Of a stretch of 64,000 nucleotides of DNA, positions 1-11,725 are shown one piece after another (the first letter of the stretch is position 1; each line of letters starts with the position of its first letter). Where the stretch lies: contig CM046444.1 of the NCBI GenBank assembly GCA_025506515.1, positions 118,730,930 to 118,794,929 of the forward strand, read 5' to 3'. Origin of the DNA: Flaveria trinervia. Its lineage: Eukaryota > Streptophyta > Magnoliopsida > Asterales > Asteraceae. Below the pieces are notes generated by a model. It saw nothing but the letters and a program-made list of their open reading frames with translations. It ran no database searches and was not told the origin of the DNA. Both the position numbers and the translations under genes were made by a program.

Positions 1-898
1 TTTCACTTTCCCCCTAAAGTCAGTCAATAAACTACGTTTTCCTTGGCTACACCAGCCCTATTTGGGTGTATGGGCACCCTTCAGTCGCATGGCCTTCAGG
101 CGACTAAACATCATGTGAATGAAACAATGCAGTGGAACCTAGGCGTATGGGCCTCAGTCGCATGACTCCCCATGCGAATGACCCTGAGTCACACGACTAT
201 CAAGCGTATGGGCTCCAGTCGCATGACTCACATGCGAATGAACCTCAATCGCACGACTGGCATGCGTATGGACCTCAATCGCCTTCCATTCGGTCGTATG
301 GCCTCCAGTCGCATGCCATTCGGTCGCATAGCCCTAACTGGTGCAGAATGTAGTTCATCCTGAACCCAATCTGCCATTTTCAGCCTCCAAGCTCTTCCAA
401 ACTCATTCTAAGCCGAAATCAACCATCCTAAGCCATAGGAATGCATACCATAACACCATTCAAGCACACAAAAGCTCGGAAACTAACTCCAAACGCATCA
501 CACACAAACACATACACACAGGTTAAACACACACATTTCAAAAACGATTTTCAGATGTGTTCCAGCCCCAAAATCAAACAAAAACATGTAAAAAAGGGGT
601 CCTAGAACTCACACAAACAACACCGACAAGTATAGCTTCGATTAGACCCCCTACACTTCGATTTTGCACGCTTGAATCCACCCAAACCAAGATTTTCTCT
701 TCTTTTCTCCCTTTTCTTCTCCTCTCCTCTCTTTGGCAGAATTTTTGTGGGTGTGGGGGAGGGTGTGGGTTGCCCTCCCCTCTTATTTCCCATTCATCCA
801 ATCTTTTTTCGTGTTTTGATAAGTTTGGTCCCCCGACTTTGGACTTTATTTCTTTTTCTTCTTTCGTCCGCTTCAAAGAAAATATCCGGGGTGTTACA
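1..898 (-). repeat. Gyp-A 3' LTR (partial)
   Basis: Collinear with 7051-7944 of the other LTR at an offset of about 7050 bp, for example the block starting TTTGGGTGTATGGGCACCC at 61 and 7111. In element sense it begins TGTAACACCCCGG at 898. The rest lies left of the window. Several substitutions and small indels separate the two LTRs, so the insertion is not recent. It contains the CATRCG-type motif array at about 70-335. Confidence 0.93.
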
Positions 899-912
899 AG
901 TCGACCTCCCTT
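899..912 (-). other. Gyp-A polypurine tract
   Basis: In element sense AAGGGAGGTCGACT abuts the start of the 3' LTR (TGTAACACC), the place where the plus-strand primer of reverse transcription sits. Confidence 0.7.
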
Positions 913-937
913 ATATAGGTTTCGTCCCTGACACCTG

Positions 938-2385
938 TTATTCCTCGAACAAACGTGGGTAATGATGCCTCATTTCTTCTTCAGTCTCCCACGTTGACTC
1001 GGATCCCTTCCTGTGCTTCCACTGTACACGCACAAGAGGAACCACTTTATTTCGCAGCCTCTTCTTTTTTCGATCGATAATAGCCACTGGTTGCTCCATA
1101 TAATTGAGTCGTTCGTCTACTTCAATATCCTCTAGTGGAACAATTATATCTTCATCTGCCAAGCACTTCCTTAGATGAAATACGTGGAATGTCAGGTGAA
1201 TTCCACTTAACTCATCTGGTCACTCAAATCTATAGGCCACCTCTCCTACTCGAGCAATGATTCTAAAAGGGCCTATGTACCTTGGGCTCAACTTGCCCCG
1301 CTTTCGGAAATGAATGATACCCTTCCAAGGTGAGACCTTCAGTATAACCCGATCACCCACCTGGAACTCAATCGGTCTTTGTCGTTTATCAGCATACGAC
1401 TTCTGTCTATCTTTGGCTGCCTTCATGAAGGCTTTGATCCTTTCAAGCTTCTCAGTCGTAGCCTCGATCACCTCGACGATCCCCAACTCTTTATGACCAA
1501 TATCACCCCAACAGACGGGTGTTCTGCATCTCCTACCGTATAGCGTCTCATGGGTGGCATACCAATACTAGCATGATAGTTGTTGTTGTATGAGAATTCA
1601 ACTAACGGTAAGTGGTCATCCCAACTTCCCCCAAAATCAATAACACGTGCCCGAAGCATGTCCTCAAATGTCTAAATGGTCCTTTCTGACTGACCATCAG
1701 TTTGGGGATGATAAGTCGTGCTAATGTGTAACCTCATCCCCATAGCGTCGTGGACTTTCTTCCAGAATTTGGATGTAAACCAGGTGTCACGATGAGACAC
1801 AATGGACACCGATACATCGTGATGAGTTACAATCTCCTTGATGAACAAATCAGTCAACCTCTCAGATGAATATGTCTCGCGGATCGGTAGGAAGTGAGTA
1901 CTCTTCGTCAAGTGGTCAACAATCACCCATATAGTATCTTACCCTTTCGAAGTATGCGACAGCTTCGTAATGAAATCCATGGTGATTTGCTCCCATTTCC
2001 ATTCTGGTATATCCAAATGTTGGATCTTCCCATACAGCTTTTGATGCTCGGCCTTCACTTGTAAGCAAGTAAGGTACTTACTCACATACTCCACCACATC
2101 ACGCTTCATACCCGAACACTAATAATCTGTCTTCATGTCGTGGTACATCTTTGTGGCACCGGGATGAATAGAGTGTCGAGTCATGTGAGCTTCATCCATG
2201 ATCTTCATACGTAGATCCCCAAAACGAGGAATCCACATCCACCCGAATCGAGTTCTAACACCAAGCGTGTTTTCACCTAATTCTGCGACCAGACCTCTCA
2301 TTCTCTCAGAGTTAAGATGATCTTCTTTCAATACCTCATCTTGGAACTCCTTGACTTGCTTCATCACATCCGAGGTCATGATCAA
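938..2385 (-). pseudogene. Gyp-A integrase and chromodomain, degenerate
   Basis: The integrase inserts element cDNA into the chromosome. Reading down the minus strand, the zinc-binding region keeps its paired histidines (HSIHPGATKMYHD, about 2135-2200), but the second cysteine pair reads LTCLQ, so one cysteine is lost. The DDE core is recognisable from ITMDFI (about 1980), through SHRDTWFTSKFW (about 1770-1800, usual SDRD changed) to TDGQSERTI (about 1675). The tail has the GDRVILKVSPWKG block (about 1320-1365), and a chromodomain-like end runs VRVQWKHR...ESTWETEEEM (938-1162). At least three frame changes or stops separate the blocks. Homologous to the Gyp-B copy at 51293-51680 plus 61699-62402. 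Confidence 0.88.
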
Positions 2386-2499
2386 CTAATATGCTTTCAC
2401 CCGAATCGGCTCGGGTCTCTCTTTTCGGCTAAGGGCGTCCGCCACCACATTGGCTTTGCCCGGATGGTAGTGGATCTCGCAATCGTAATCCTTTATAAG

Positions 2500-2994
2500 C
2501 TCCAACCATCATCTATGCCTCATGTTCAGAAATTTCTGCTCAAAGAAGTACTTCAAGCTCTTGTGGTCAGTAAAAATGGTGTACTTTGTCCCGTAAAGAT
2601 AGTGCCTCCAAATCTTTAGTGCAAAGACCACGGATGCTAGCTTCGAGTCATGAGAAGGATAATTGACCTCATGAACCTTTAACTGTCGGGATACATAGCC
2701 TATAACCTTCCCTCTCTGCATTAACACGCACCCCAAACCCGAGTAGGAAGCATCAAAATAAACCACCATATCTTCACTTCCATTGGGTAATGACAAAACA
2801 GGAGCTTGAGTCAACCTCGCCTTCAGTTCCTCAAACGCCTTCTTTTGAGCCTGAGCCCATACAAACTTCACATCTTTTTGGGTCAACTTGGTTAGTGGAG
2901 AAGCGATCTTAGAAAAGTCTTGGATGAATCTCCTGTAGTAGCCCGCCAAACCCAAGAAACTACGAATCTCGGATGGCGTCTTTGAGACATCCAT
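2500..2994 (-). pseudogene. Gyp-A RNase H domain
   Basis: Degrades the RNA strand of the RNA-DNA hybrid during reverse transcription. The reading frame at 2509-2994 holds the RT connection motif IRSFLGLAGYYRRFI, then VYFDASYSGLGCVLMQ with the first catalytic Asp, and FTDHKSL with a later catalytic Asp. It is open for 161 codons, the longest intact stretch in Gyp-A, and ends at a stop near the N-terminal side of the integrase region. It continues directly from the RT domain upstream on the minus strand. Confidence 0.88.
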
Positions 2995-3049
2995 TGCATC
3001 ACTGCCTCCACCTTTGTCGGGTCCACTATAATCCCATCAGGATTCACCA

Positions 3050-4260
3050 CATGACCCAAGAATTGAACTTCACGCAACTAAAATTCACACATGGAGTTCA
3101 ACTTCTCCTTTCTCAACGTCTCCAAAACCTCCCGAATGTGATCGGCGTGCTCGATCTCGCTCTTCGAATAAATCCGAAAATCATCAATAAACACAATCAC
3201 TGATTTATCCAACATCAGCCGACACACACTGTTCGTCAAATCCATAAAAGCAGCTGGCGCATTGGTCAAACCAAAAGACATGACAAGAAACTCGTAGTGA
3301 CCATAACGCGTGCGGAAAGCTGTTTTAGGGATATCCTGCTCCTTCACCTTCAACTGATGGTGACCAGATCGAAGGTCTATCCTTGAAAACCAACTAGCAC
3401 CTTGAAGCTGATCGAACTAATCATCTATTCTCGGTAAGGGGTATTGGTTCTTCCCCGTCAAATTGTTCAGCTCACGGTAGTCAATACACATCCTCATATT
3501 ACCATCTTTCTTCTTCACAAACAGAATCGAAGCACCCTAAGGAGATATACTCGGTCTAATGAACACCTTATCAAGCAGCTCTTGCAACTGCTCCATCAGT
3601 TCTTTCATCTTCATCGGAGCCAACCGATACGGTGCCTTGGCTACATGTTGGGCACCCGGTATCAGATCAATCTGAAACTCGATCTCTCGGTCAGGTGGCA
3701 CTCCTGGTAAGTCTTCCGGGAACACGTCTGGAAAGTCACACACAACCGGAACATCAGATAGTTGTGGTGTTGGCGTATCCACGTCCTTTACATAAGCCAA
3801 GTAGGTGCTACATCCACGCCTCATACACCTTCCCGCCACCGCCATTGAGATTACCTTCTGGATCGTCATGACCCGATCCCCATAAACAGTTACCGAACTC
3901 CCGTCAGGCACTGTCAAACAAATCATCTTCTTGCGACACATAATGTTCGCCTCAAAGTCCGCCAACCAATCCATCCCAAGAACCAAATAGAAACCACCTA
4001 AGGTCATCACAAACGATCTAACCGGAAAGTTATGACCTTCTAGTTCCACATCACAGTCCTCTATCATCTCAGAAATCCTGGTAGACTTACCTATGGCAGT
4101 TTCTACATCAAAGGGGCATCAACACGTCTACTACTAATAGGCAACTTAGCACAGAAAGCAGCAGAAATAAAACTTTTACTAGCACCAGAATCGAACAACA
4201 CAGAAGCTAAAGTTTGGTTCACTAGAAACATACCAGACACCACATCAGGGTCCGTCCTAG
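3050..4260 (-). pseudogene. Gyp-A aspartic protease and reverse transcriptase, degenerate
   Basis: The protease active site reads LFDSGASKSFIS (about 4165-4200), then the flap region and LVLGMDWL (about 3970). The RT follows without a spacer: FPEDLPGVPPDREIEF (about 3680-3720), the fingers/palm block FVKKKDGNMRMCIDYREL (about 3470-3530), FGLTNAPAAFM (about 3240-3270) and the catalytic box read as FIDD instead of the usual YVDD or FIDD (about 3190). In-frame stops fall where Trp or other residues are expected (about 3537, 3418 and 3077), and there is a break between the protease core and its C-terminal half near 4070-4100. Together these make the polyprotein non-functional. Confidence 0.88.
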
Positions 4261-5549
4261 CTTCCTCTTGTGTCATGGTGAATGCCCTGGCGCTCACCCT
4301 CGGTCCTTCACTCCCCGTCTTCTTCACCCCGGAACCCTCAGCCCTCGGCTTCTTACAATCCCTACTTATGTGGCCCTGCACGCCACAGTTAAAGCACCGG
4401 ACCGTACGACAATCCTTGGCTATATGCCCCGCCTTCCCATATTTGAAGCACACGTTCGACCTCAACCTGCATTCCCCGGTATGCTCTTTTCCATACCTAC
4501 CACACTTCTTCGAACCTGTACCCGATGCGACCACACGGCGGTCGTCTACCCGTGCCTTCTTCATTACCCATCGAGGCATCACCCCGACCAAAGCTCTTCC
4601 CATGCCAGTTCCGATCACCACCACCCTTCTTGCTACCTTCAGTCACCACCACCGTTCTCTCATCATATAGTCTCCCTTCCAAATCCACCGTCGACCTAAA
4701 CGTGCTCGGTCGGGCAGCGATCATGTGCCTGCGAATATCCACTGGCAAGCCCTGAATGTATCTTTTGATCTTTCGTGATAGAGGCGTCACTTGATCCGGC
4801 ACTAGACCTGCCATTTCGTTGAACTTCATGGTCTACTCCTGATGTGTCATGGTTCCCGCCTCCAGTTGTAGGAACTCTCTCTCAACTTTATCCATTTTTC
4901 TATGAGGACAGAACTTCTCGATCACCAACTTCTTCAGCTCAGACCATCTCATCCTCTCGATTGCCCGACTACCCTCAGCTTGGACAATATTGTCCCACCA
5001 GCATAAAATTGAGTCCACAATATAATTGGCATCAAACTTCACTTTTTCATCCTCCTAGCACTCGCTTATATTCAATACAATTTCCATTTCCCTCACCCAC
5101 CGGTGAGCAGCAGGCGCAGTGCTGTTACCATCAAAAGTAGGGGGCTTGCATCGTTGAAATGCCCCATAATTACAGCCTCGTGTCATCTCTTGCACAGGCT
5201 CTTCTTCCTCCTACTCATCATCAGAGAGAACCGTTTCAGTCTCCGGTTGCTCCCGTTCTCCCGAGGACCTATTCCTCTCTTGTCTCTCCCCTTCCTGTAC
5301 CGTCTTAATCACTTCGGTCACTACAGACGGTAAGATTGTTTGAATGACCTAATGCACCTCTTCAACCACAACCTCTTTCACCGAGGTCCTTAAGTTTGCA
5401 CTCTTATCACCACCCTCTGGATGAGGGGTCTCGGGTTCTTCATGAACCACCTTTTCGACTCTGGGTCTTCCCCTCTTAGGTTGCGGCTTAGCACCAAGCC
5501 CATCACGACCAACACCACAAGAGGCTTTCGAAGATCTACCACTAGCCAT
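4260..5549 (-). pseudogene. Gyp-A gag (capsid and nucleocapsid), degenerate
   Basis: Structural protein of the virus-like particle. The start is the ATG at 5549 (MASGRSSKASCG), shared in position and sequence with the Gyp-C gag start (58740). The capsid region includes IERMRWSELKKLVIEKF (about 4925-4975) and VTPLSRKIKRYIQGLP (about 4750-4800). Two CCHC zinc knuckles lie at about 4365-4455: the first has lost its second cysteine (CFKYGKAGHIAKDC), the second is intact (CFNCGVQGHISRDC). Stops near 5349, 5060 and 4833 break the frame. The protease DSGA motif follows directly. Confidence 0.88.
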
Positions 5550-5883
5550 TCACACGCACACTGAAAGATTCAAACACCAACACGGTCATTCAAGAGAACA
5601 GCTCAGTTTATGTCAAATATAGTAAGTCCCTAATTAAAGTGGCCAGTTGTGATTAGCCACTTACTTTACTCTTCATACCCCAAGCATTACCTGTCTTGCC
5701 TACATCAGTATTTAAATCTACAAACAACACATAACCACATACCATGTGCACAAAATACCGGTTAACATTACGAAAATACCTGATGGCACGCAACTACTTA
5801 GATTGGCATCCTTTCCCTTTCCGTCCCATTCTCAGTTTAAGTTAAGGTTTATTTTGAAAAATTACCCAATTCACTTCAACTTT

Positions 5884-5896
5884 GGCTCTAATACCA
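5884..5896 (-). other. Gyp-A primer-binding site (tRNA-iMet)
   Basis: Element-sense TGGTATTAGAGCC, two bases inside the 5' LTR. It differs at one base from TGGTATCAGAGCC, the complement of the initiator tRNA-Met 3' end used by most plant LTR elements. Confidence 0.85.
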
Positions 5897-6410
5897 ACTT
5901 GTAAGGCCCCATTCTCGGGACGCTTACAGCTGGTCGATCATCGTACATAAAACATATATTTACATTTATCTTAAGTAAGCACTGCAGCGGAAACATTTCA
6001 AAATGACATTTCATTTCATTTTAAAGGCTTTTGCAAAATAATACATCGTTATCCAATTACAAAATACATGTTGCATTACATCACAAAAGCATTATATAAA
6101 TGGATGGCATCCAAAAGCGCTGAGTAGCCACCCCGTGCCATCTTCAGCAATCATTACCTGCCAACTGGAAACACATAAAAGTCAGTGTTGCTGAGTGAGT
6201 TCGAGTTTATAATAAAACATACTTTTCTTTTGTTAAAACCGTACTTTACTTTCATGCGACCATGCATCATACGTACACATAGATAATATCATTATTATCT
6301 TCATCATTCATTCATTAACTTCCATTCGTTCATACATTCTTACTTTCATTCATTCGTTTATCATTACATCCTTTCGTTCCATCAAAACCATAAACTTTAC
6401 CCTTCAGTTT

Positions 6411-6644
6411 CATGGTACTAGGCCTAAGCCTATCATAGACCTTCTATTACGGTGCACAGCACCTCTGGCCACAGTACCTAAGGTAAATTTCAAGTGTACC
6501 ATTGTCATGTGCTATGCCCTTCCGTGTCATGGTACTGGGCCGAAGCCTATCATAGACCTTCCATTACGGTGCACAGCACCTCCTGGCCACAATACCTAAG
6601 GCAAGGAACAATGGTTCCATACAAATGGTCAATCACAAAGAAAG
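6411..6644. repeat. Tandem duplication inside Gyp-A LTR, period 117 bp
   Basis: Two units beginning CATGGTACTRGGCC (6411 and 6528), each including ATTACGGTGCACAGCACC. The equivalent position in Gyp-B, Gyp-C and Gyp-D holds an unrelated tandem repeat of another period. Confidence 0.8.
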
Positions 6645-7119
6645 ACCCCGATGTGCATTCTCCTGGGGTAGCGAACCCACACACCTTTGGGCTAACACCC
6701 TACAATGGGGTGTGTCCCAACATACAGGACTTGCAAGACTTTCTTACATTCATCATTCATTAATGCATGCATTCATCATGTTCCTCTTTTCATTATCTTC
6801 CACTGTAAGTTACATTATACTTTCATTTCATTCATTAACATTCATCGTAAAGCCAAGGGAAAATAATCATACAATAAAAGGAACATCATCATACACAGTC
6901 AACATCATCATACAAGGAAACATCATACATACATAACATACATCATGCATAATCATGCAACATCATCATCATCATGCCCAACATAACCACTAAGGCCTCG
7001 ATAGTCATCTTACATGAACTTACGGGAACCTTCCACATCAAATCTTACATCTGCACTTTCCCCCGAAAGTCAGTCAACAAACTACGTTTTCCTTGGCTAC
7101 ACCAGCCCTATTTGGGTGT

Positions 7120-7385
7120 ATGGGCACCCTTCAGTCGCATGGCCTTCAGGCGACTAAACATCATGTGAACGGAACAATGCAGATGGAACCTAGGTGTATG
7201 GGCCTCAGTCGCATGACTCCCCATGCGAATGACCCTCAGTCACACGACTGTCAAGCGTATGGGCTCCAATCGCATGACTCACATGCGAATGAACCTCAAT
7301 CGCACAACTAGCATGCGTATGGACCTCAGTCGCCTTCCATTCGGCCGTATGGCCTCCAGTCGCATGCCATTCGGTCGCATAGCCC
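7120..7385 (-). repeat. Degenerate CATRCG-type motif array, Gyp-A LTR
   Basis: About a dozen spaced copies of a GCGTATGG/GTCGCATG-like core on the plus strand (CCATACGC/CATGCGAC in element sense), separated by 8-20 bp. The same array is at about 70-335 in the other LTR. Translating it gives only a repetitive artefact peptide. Confidence 0.75.
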
Positions 7386-7961
7386 TAACCGGTGCAGAAT
7401 GCATTCATCCTGAACCCAATCTGCCAATTTCGGCCTCCAAGCTCTTCCAAACTCATTCTAAGCCCAAATCAACCATCCTAAACCATAGGAATGCATACCA
7501 TAACACCATTCAAGCACACAAAAGCCCAGAAACTAACTCCAAAGGCATCACACACAAACACATACACACGGGTCAAACACACACATTTCAAAAACGATTT
7601 TCAGATGTGTTCCAGCCCCAAAATTAAAAAAAACGTGTAAAAGAGGTGTCCTAGAACTCACACAAACAACACCGACAAGTAGAGCTTCAATTAGACCCGC
7701 TACACTTCGATTTTGCACGCTTGAATCCACCCGAACCAAGTTTTTCTCTTCTTTTCTCCCTTTTTTTCTCCTCTCCTCTCTTTGGCTGAATTTTTGTGGG
7801 TGTGGGGGAGGGTGTGGGCTGCCCTCTCCTCTTATTCCCCATTCATCCAAACTTTTTTCGCATTTTGGCAAGTTTGGTCCCCCTACTTTGGACTTTATCT
7901 CTTTTTTCTTTCGTCGGCTTGAAAGAAAATATCCAGGTGTTACAACACTATAGAATTTATT

Positions 7962-9322
7962 CATTCATAATCTGTGACAAATTAAAACAAGAAGAGTCAA
8001 TGCATAGAAAACTAAAAGCTGATCACAAAGTTGCTGATGAGAAAATAATATCACTTCAAACAAGTTGGAATAAAACTTTAAAAGAACTTGAATAGTTAAG
8101 AAACAACTTGAAGAATTGACAAAATCACTTGAACAAGAAAAAGTGGCACATGCTGCAACTCAAGTTGATTTGACAAAAGTTAAAAGCTCAAAGACTATTG
8201 TTGAGCAACTGGTAAATGGAAAAAAAAAATAAAGATAAATCAGGATTAGGTTTCACACATGAACCTATGCCTGAATCAATTTCTAAAACTTTACCAGAAA
8301 ATTTCAACACTCATGTTCATTTACCAAAAAACAAGGCCAAACTTAAAGAATTTCAAGAGAAAAAGAAGAATGATCAAGAAAATGCTCAAAGTGAAATTAA
8401 AAAACTAAATGTTCAAGTATTTGACTAGAATGACACAGAAAAGATTAAAAATGGTCATCCAATTAAAATAAAATCATATGAACCTCGTTTAAAGAACAAA
8501 AAGATACTCGTTCCAAAAAGTGAATGTGCCATTGAGAAGTGCCAAATTGATCAAGAAATTGAAAAAGCAAATGAGATCAAGCTTAAATTGAAAGGCAAAT
8601 GTCAAGAACAATTAGACAATTCATGTGATGATGATTCAAGCTTAAATGATTTAACTCAAAACAAAAAGTGTGAAAATGAATATTCTTAAGATTCAATCAA
8701 GATACAAATTTCTAACAAATCATCAAGAAATCAAAGGAGAAGAAAATCAACTCCTAAAAGTCTGATCAAATAAACAAAACAAGCCAATTAAACCTATGAA
8801 GTTTGTGTCAGCAGGAACTTTTGACATGAACAACATATCTAAAATAATAATAAAACCTAAGATCAAATCTGACTCTGATCTGAAAACAGGTTCAGGTCCA
8901 AAGACTTCCATTGTACAAAATAGATTTGTATCTAAGGTGTTTAAGAATAGTGAACATGTTAAAAAGACAAATCAAAAGACCAAACTTATACCTACAAAAC
9001 AAAAGCTTAATCAGTCTACCCCTATAATCAAACAAGGATCTGATGTTGCATCTACCTCAATGATTAAGCAAATGTTATTTCATAAACCTCAAAAATACTG
9101 TGATATATGTGACATGCATAATCATAACACTTCTGTGTGTTATTTCAACAAATACTGTCACATATGTGATATGACAAATCACAACACAGTTGACTGTTAT
9201 TTCAACAAATACTGTGCTTTATGTGATCAAAGAAATCACAATACAGATGATTGTTTCTTCAAGAAGAACTCACGTAGAAAGGTTTTTGACAACCAAAGAT
9301 ATCCTAATCCAAAGTTTTAAAG
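7962..9322 (+). pseudogene. Cop-O gag, C-terminal part with three zinc knuckles
   Basis: The left part (7962-8770) is Lys/Glu-rich and predicted coiled coil (for example KLKADHKVADEKIISLQTSW), with a KDKSGLGF motif near 8230 typical of SIRE-type gag; it has several stops. The right part, 8796-9320, is open and carries three consecutive CX2CX4HX4C knuckles: CDICDMHNHNTSVC, CHICDMTNHNTVDC and CALCDQRNHNTDDC (about 9100-9255). Triple knuckles in direct tandem are unusual compared with the one or two common in Copia gag, and look like a recent triplication of one unit. These would bind element RNA in the particle. Confidence 0.82.
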
Positions 9323-9749
9323 AAATCATCATAATGGATTTCAAAATTTAACAAAATCACCTTCTCTGGGTTTGAGATCATCAAGAAGAATCAAATCAGA
9401 CTATGACAATCTGTATAATGTCAGATCACAATAGTTTAATCAAAGACAATTTATTCCACGCTTAATGAGAATAAAAAATGAAACATATAACAAGAAAACA
9501 TCTTATAATGTCTCAAACAATGGTTAAAAATTTCTTGATGATGAGCTTGAAAACAAATTTAATGTTTTGAAAACAAAACAAAGAAAAGATAATCAAACTG
9601 TTTTCAAAAAAGGATTTGAAAATCACAAAGTTCAAAATAAACCTGACGTGAACAAACTCCATTACAAACAGTTTACCATTATTGATAAATTTGGAAAGCC
9701 CAAGACCATTTCGGCTTGGGTTACTAACTCTTCTTAAATTTCTTGCATG

Positions 9750-9961
9750 CAGGTACGCCCACGGAGACCAGTAAACACATGGTATGTTGATATTGGGTGT
9801 CGCCGGCACATGACAGGCAATCAAGCATTGCTGCAAGATTTTAAACAGAAAGATGGCACTCATGTTGCATTTGGTGGAGATTTCGGAGGAAAGATAACCA
9901 GTGAAGGAACGGTATCTAACGGAATAATAAATTTTGACAAAGTTAACTTTTGTGAAAATTA
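9750..9961 (+). pseudogene. Cop-O aspartic protease fragment
   Basis: Reads TWYVDIGCRRHMTGNQALL, aligned by eye with the Copia protease motif D(S/T)GCSRHMTG. The catalytic triad position after Asp is changed (DSG to DIG) and Ser to Arg follows, so the enzyme would be inactive. VAFGGDFGGKITSEGTV and FDKVNF follow, as in Cop-I at 21699-22007. A stop at 9961 ends it. Confidence 0.82.
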
Positions 9962-10159
9962 AATTTCAATATTTTGAGTGTCTCACAAATATGTGATAAA
10001 TCTTACTCTACTTTATTTGATGTTTCTTTCTATTATATTTTAAAGCCAGGGTTTCAGATCAGCAAGAGTGGGTTGTTGTTAAAGTTGTTCGTGATAGACT
10101 AGACATGTCACAAGTTGATTTGTCTACAGAAACAACCTGTCTCATTTCTAGAGCAACTA

Positions 10160-11050
10160 ATGATATAAGCTAGCTTGGCATAGACGACTCGATCACTCAA
10201 ACTTCAAGAACATGAACAAACTTGTAGCAGGAAACCATGTTATTGGTTTTTCTTCAAAGAAGTTGAAAGTATGTTTAAAAGGAAAACAACATAAAGCGTC
10301 TTATAAGACCAAACAAATAAAGTTAAATACAAAACCTTTACAAATGTTACATATGGATGTATTTGGTCCAGTAAACATACAGACTATCGGAAAGAAATCG
10401 TACTGTTTACTCATCATTGATGATTATACACCATTTACTTGGGTTTTCTTTCTTCATTCAAAATCTGAAACACCTGATCTTTTAATAGAATTTATCATTA
10501 AAGTGGAAAATCAGTTAGATCAAAAAGTTAAAACAATCAGAAGTGATAATGGAACCGAATTTAAAAATGCTAATATTGATAGTTTTTGTGCAGAAAAAGG
10601 AATAGCTCCTTAGTTCAGTACTCCTCAAACTCCTCAACAAAACGGAGTTGCAGAAAGGAAGAACATAAATTTAATTGAAGCTGCTCGAGTAATGTTAGCT
10701 GATGCAATGATTCCTATCAAATTCTTAAATGAAGCAATATCTACTGCCTGTTTTATTCAAAATCGTACTCTGTTGGTTAAGGACAAATAGAAAACTCCTT
10801 ATGAGTTAATGTTTGGCAGGAAACCCAATATTGATTTTCTTAAATCATTTGGATGTCCTGTATGAACTTTAAATTCAAATGATCATCATGGTAAGTTTGA
10901 TTCAAAATCTGATGATGGATTATTTCTTGGATATTCGTCCGCTTCAAAAGCGTATAGAGTTTATAACTCTAAGACGAATGTTATCATTGAAACGTTCAAT
11001 GTTAAATTCCTTGAAAACTCTTTTCCATCAGTTGCAAATGGTCCAAAATG
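10160..11050 (+). pseudogene. Cop-O integrase
   Basis: Begins with a pre-integrase zinc-binding region (LAWHRRLDHSNFKNMNKL, about 10170-10225, and CLKGKQHKAS, about 10272), then the DDE core: LHMDVFGP (about 10350), IRSDNGTEF (about 10535-10562) and GVAERKN (about 10645). The frame is open at 10212-10613 and broken by a TAG at 10612-10614, with further stops at about 10788 and 10863. The C-terminal GYSSASKAYRVYN block (about 10930-10970) is present. Close in order and motifs to the Cop-I integrase, so the two are related but clearly different families. Confidence 0.85.
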
Positions 11051-11725
11051 ATTATTTGATTTAGATTCATTAACAAACTTATTTAATTCTAATCTGTTTG
11101 CATCTTCATGTGATAACAGGAAACAAGCAGGAGATCTGGGACTTTTAGTGAAGGTTCCGATTAAGATGATATGGATGATGCAAGTCCAGATTATCCATTT
11201 TTCTCTTTTGCAAGAGATCCCTTATTCTCTGTAGAGAATCCTGAGCAACATAATCTTGAGCATCAACAAGTTCTTGAAGATACTGATAATTCTCATCCTC
11301 TTCCTAATGATGGTCCAGAAATTCACCGTCCTTAGTCTGGAACTTCATTTGTATCCGGAGATATAAATGTGAATGACAAGTTCGATTACTTTGTCAATTC
11401 TCTGACTCAAGTTCCAAATTGTATTCCACATTCCTCAACTCTATTGCAACATCTCTTCGACTTGAACCAATCTAATCTAGATGTGAATGTTCAACAAGAG
11501 GAGATTCCAACTACTCACATTCACAAGAGACATCCTATCCCTCAGGTTATCAGTCCTTTAAATGAAAGAACTATGAGGCATCACTCTAAACAAGCAAATG
11601 TATGTTTGTACTCATGTTTTCTTTCTTAAATGGTCCCTAAAAACATTACAGAGGCTTTGATGGACAACAGTTGGATTGAAGCAATGCAAGAGGAATGATT
11701 ACAATTCAGAAAACAAGAAGTGTGG
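11051..11725 (+). pseudogene. Cop-O integrase-RT linker and start of reverse transcriptase
   Basis: A Ser/Asp-rich linker with stops, then VCLYSCFLS (about 11600-11627) and WIEAMQEE...LQFRKQEVW (about 11670-11725), the N-terminal edge of Copia RT. The same segment in Cop-I reads QEELLQ-type LLQFKRQKVWNL at about 19900-19950. The sequence breaks off at 11725 at the 972-bp insert and resumes at 12708 with AATCTGGG (NLG). Confidence 0.78.

Larger units (their letters stand above)
1..7944 (-). mobile_element. Gyp-A: Ty3/Gypsy chromovirus (Tekay-like), 3' LTR cut by window edge
   Basis: A minus-strand LTR retrotransposon. The right-hand (5') LTR is complete at 5900-7944 and the left-hand (3') LTR is present only as its last 898 bp in window coordinates. 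Between them, in element order, lie a tRNA-Met primer site, gag with zinc knuckles, aspartic protease, reverse transcriptase, RNase H, integrase and a chromodomain-like tail. That order and the integrase-proximal chromodomain define plant chromoviruses; assignment to Tekay is from remembered integrase C-terminal motifs. Frames are interrupted by many stops, so it is not autonomous. It inserted into the gag of Copia element Cop-O; the right flank is ACACT (7945-7949), and the matching left flank lies outside the window. Confidence 0.93.
5900..7944 (-). repeat. Gyp-A 5' LTR (2045 bp)
   Basis: Element-sense termini are TGTAACACC...GGCCTTACA (TG...CA). Inside are a 117-bp duplication (6411-6644), a run of CATT-rich sequence, the CATRCG-type array (about 7120-7385), a conserved GTGAGTTCTAG block (7638-7661) and a purine-rich 5' part. 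The layout is matched by the LTRs of Gyp-B, Gyp-C and Gyp-D. Confidence 0.93.

Noticed and set aside
132..363. Repetitive open frames rich in RMGLSRM and SHDSHANEPQ
   Set aside because: Translation of the LTR motif array in two overlapping frames; no start context, and frames change between the two LTRs.
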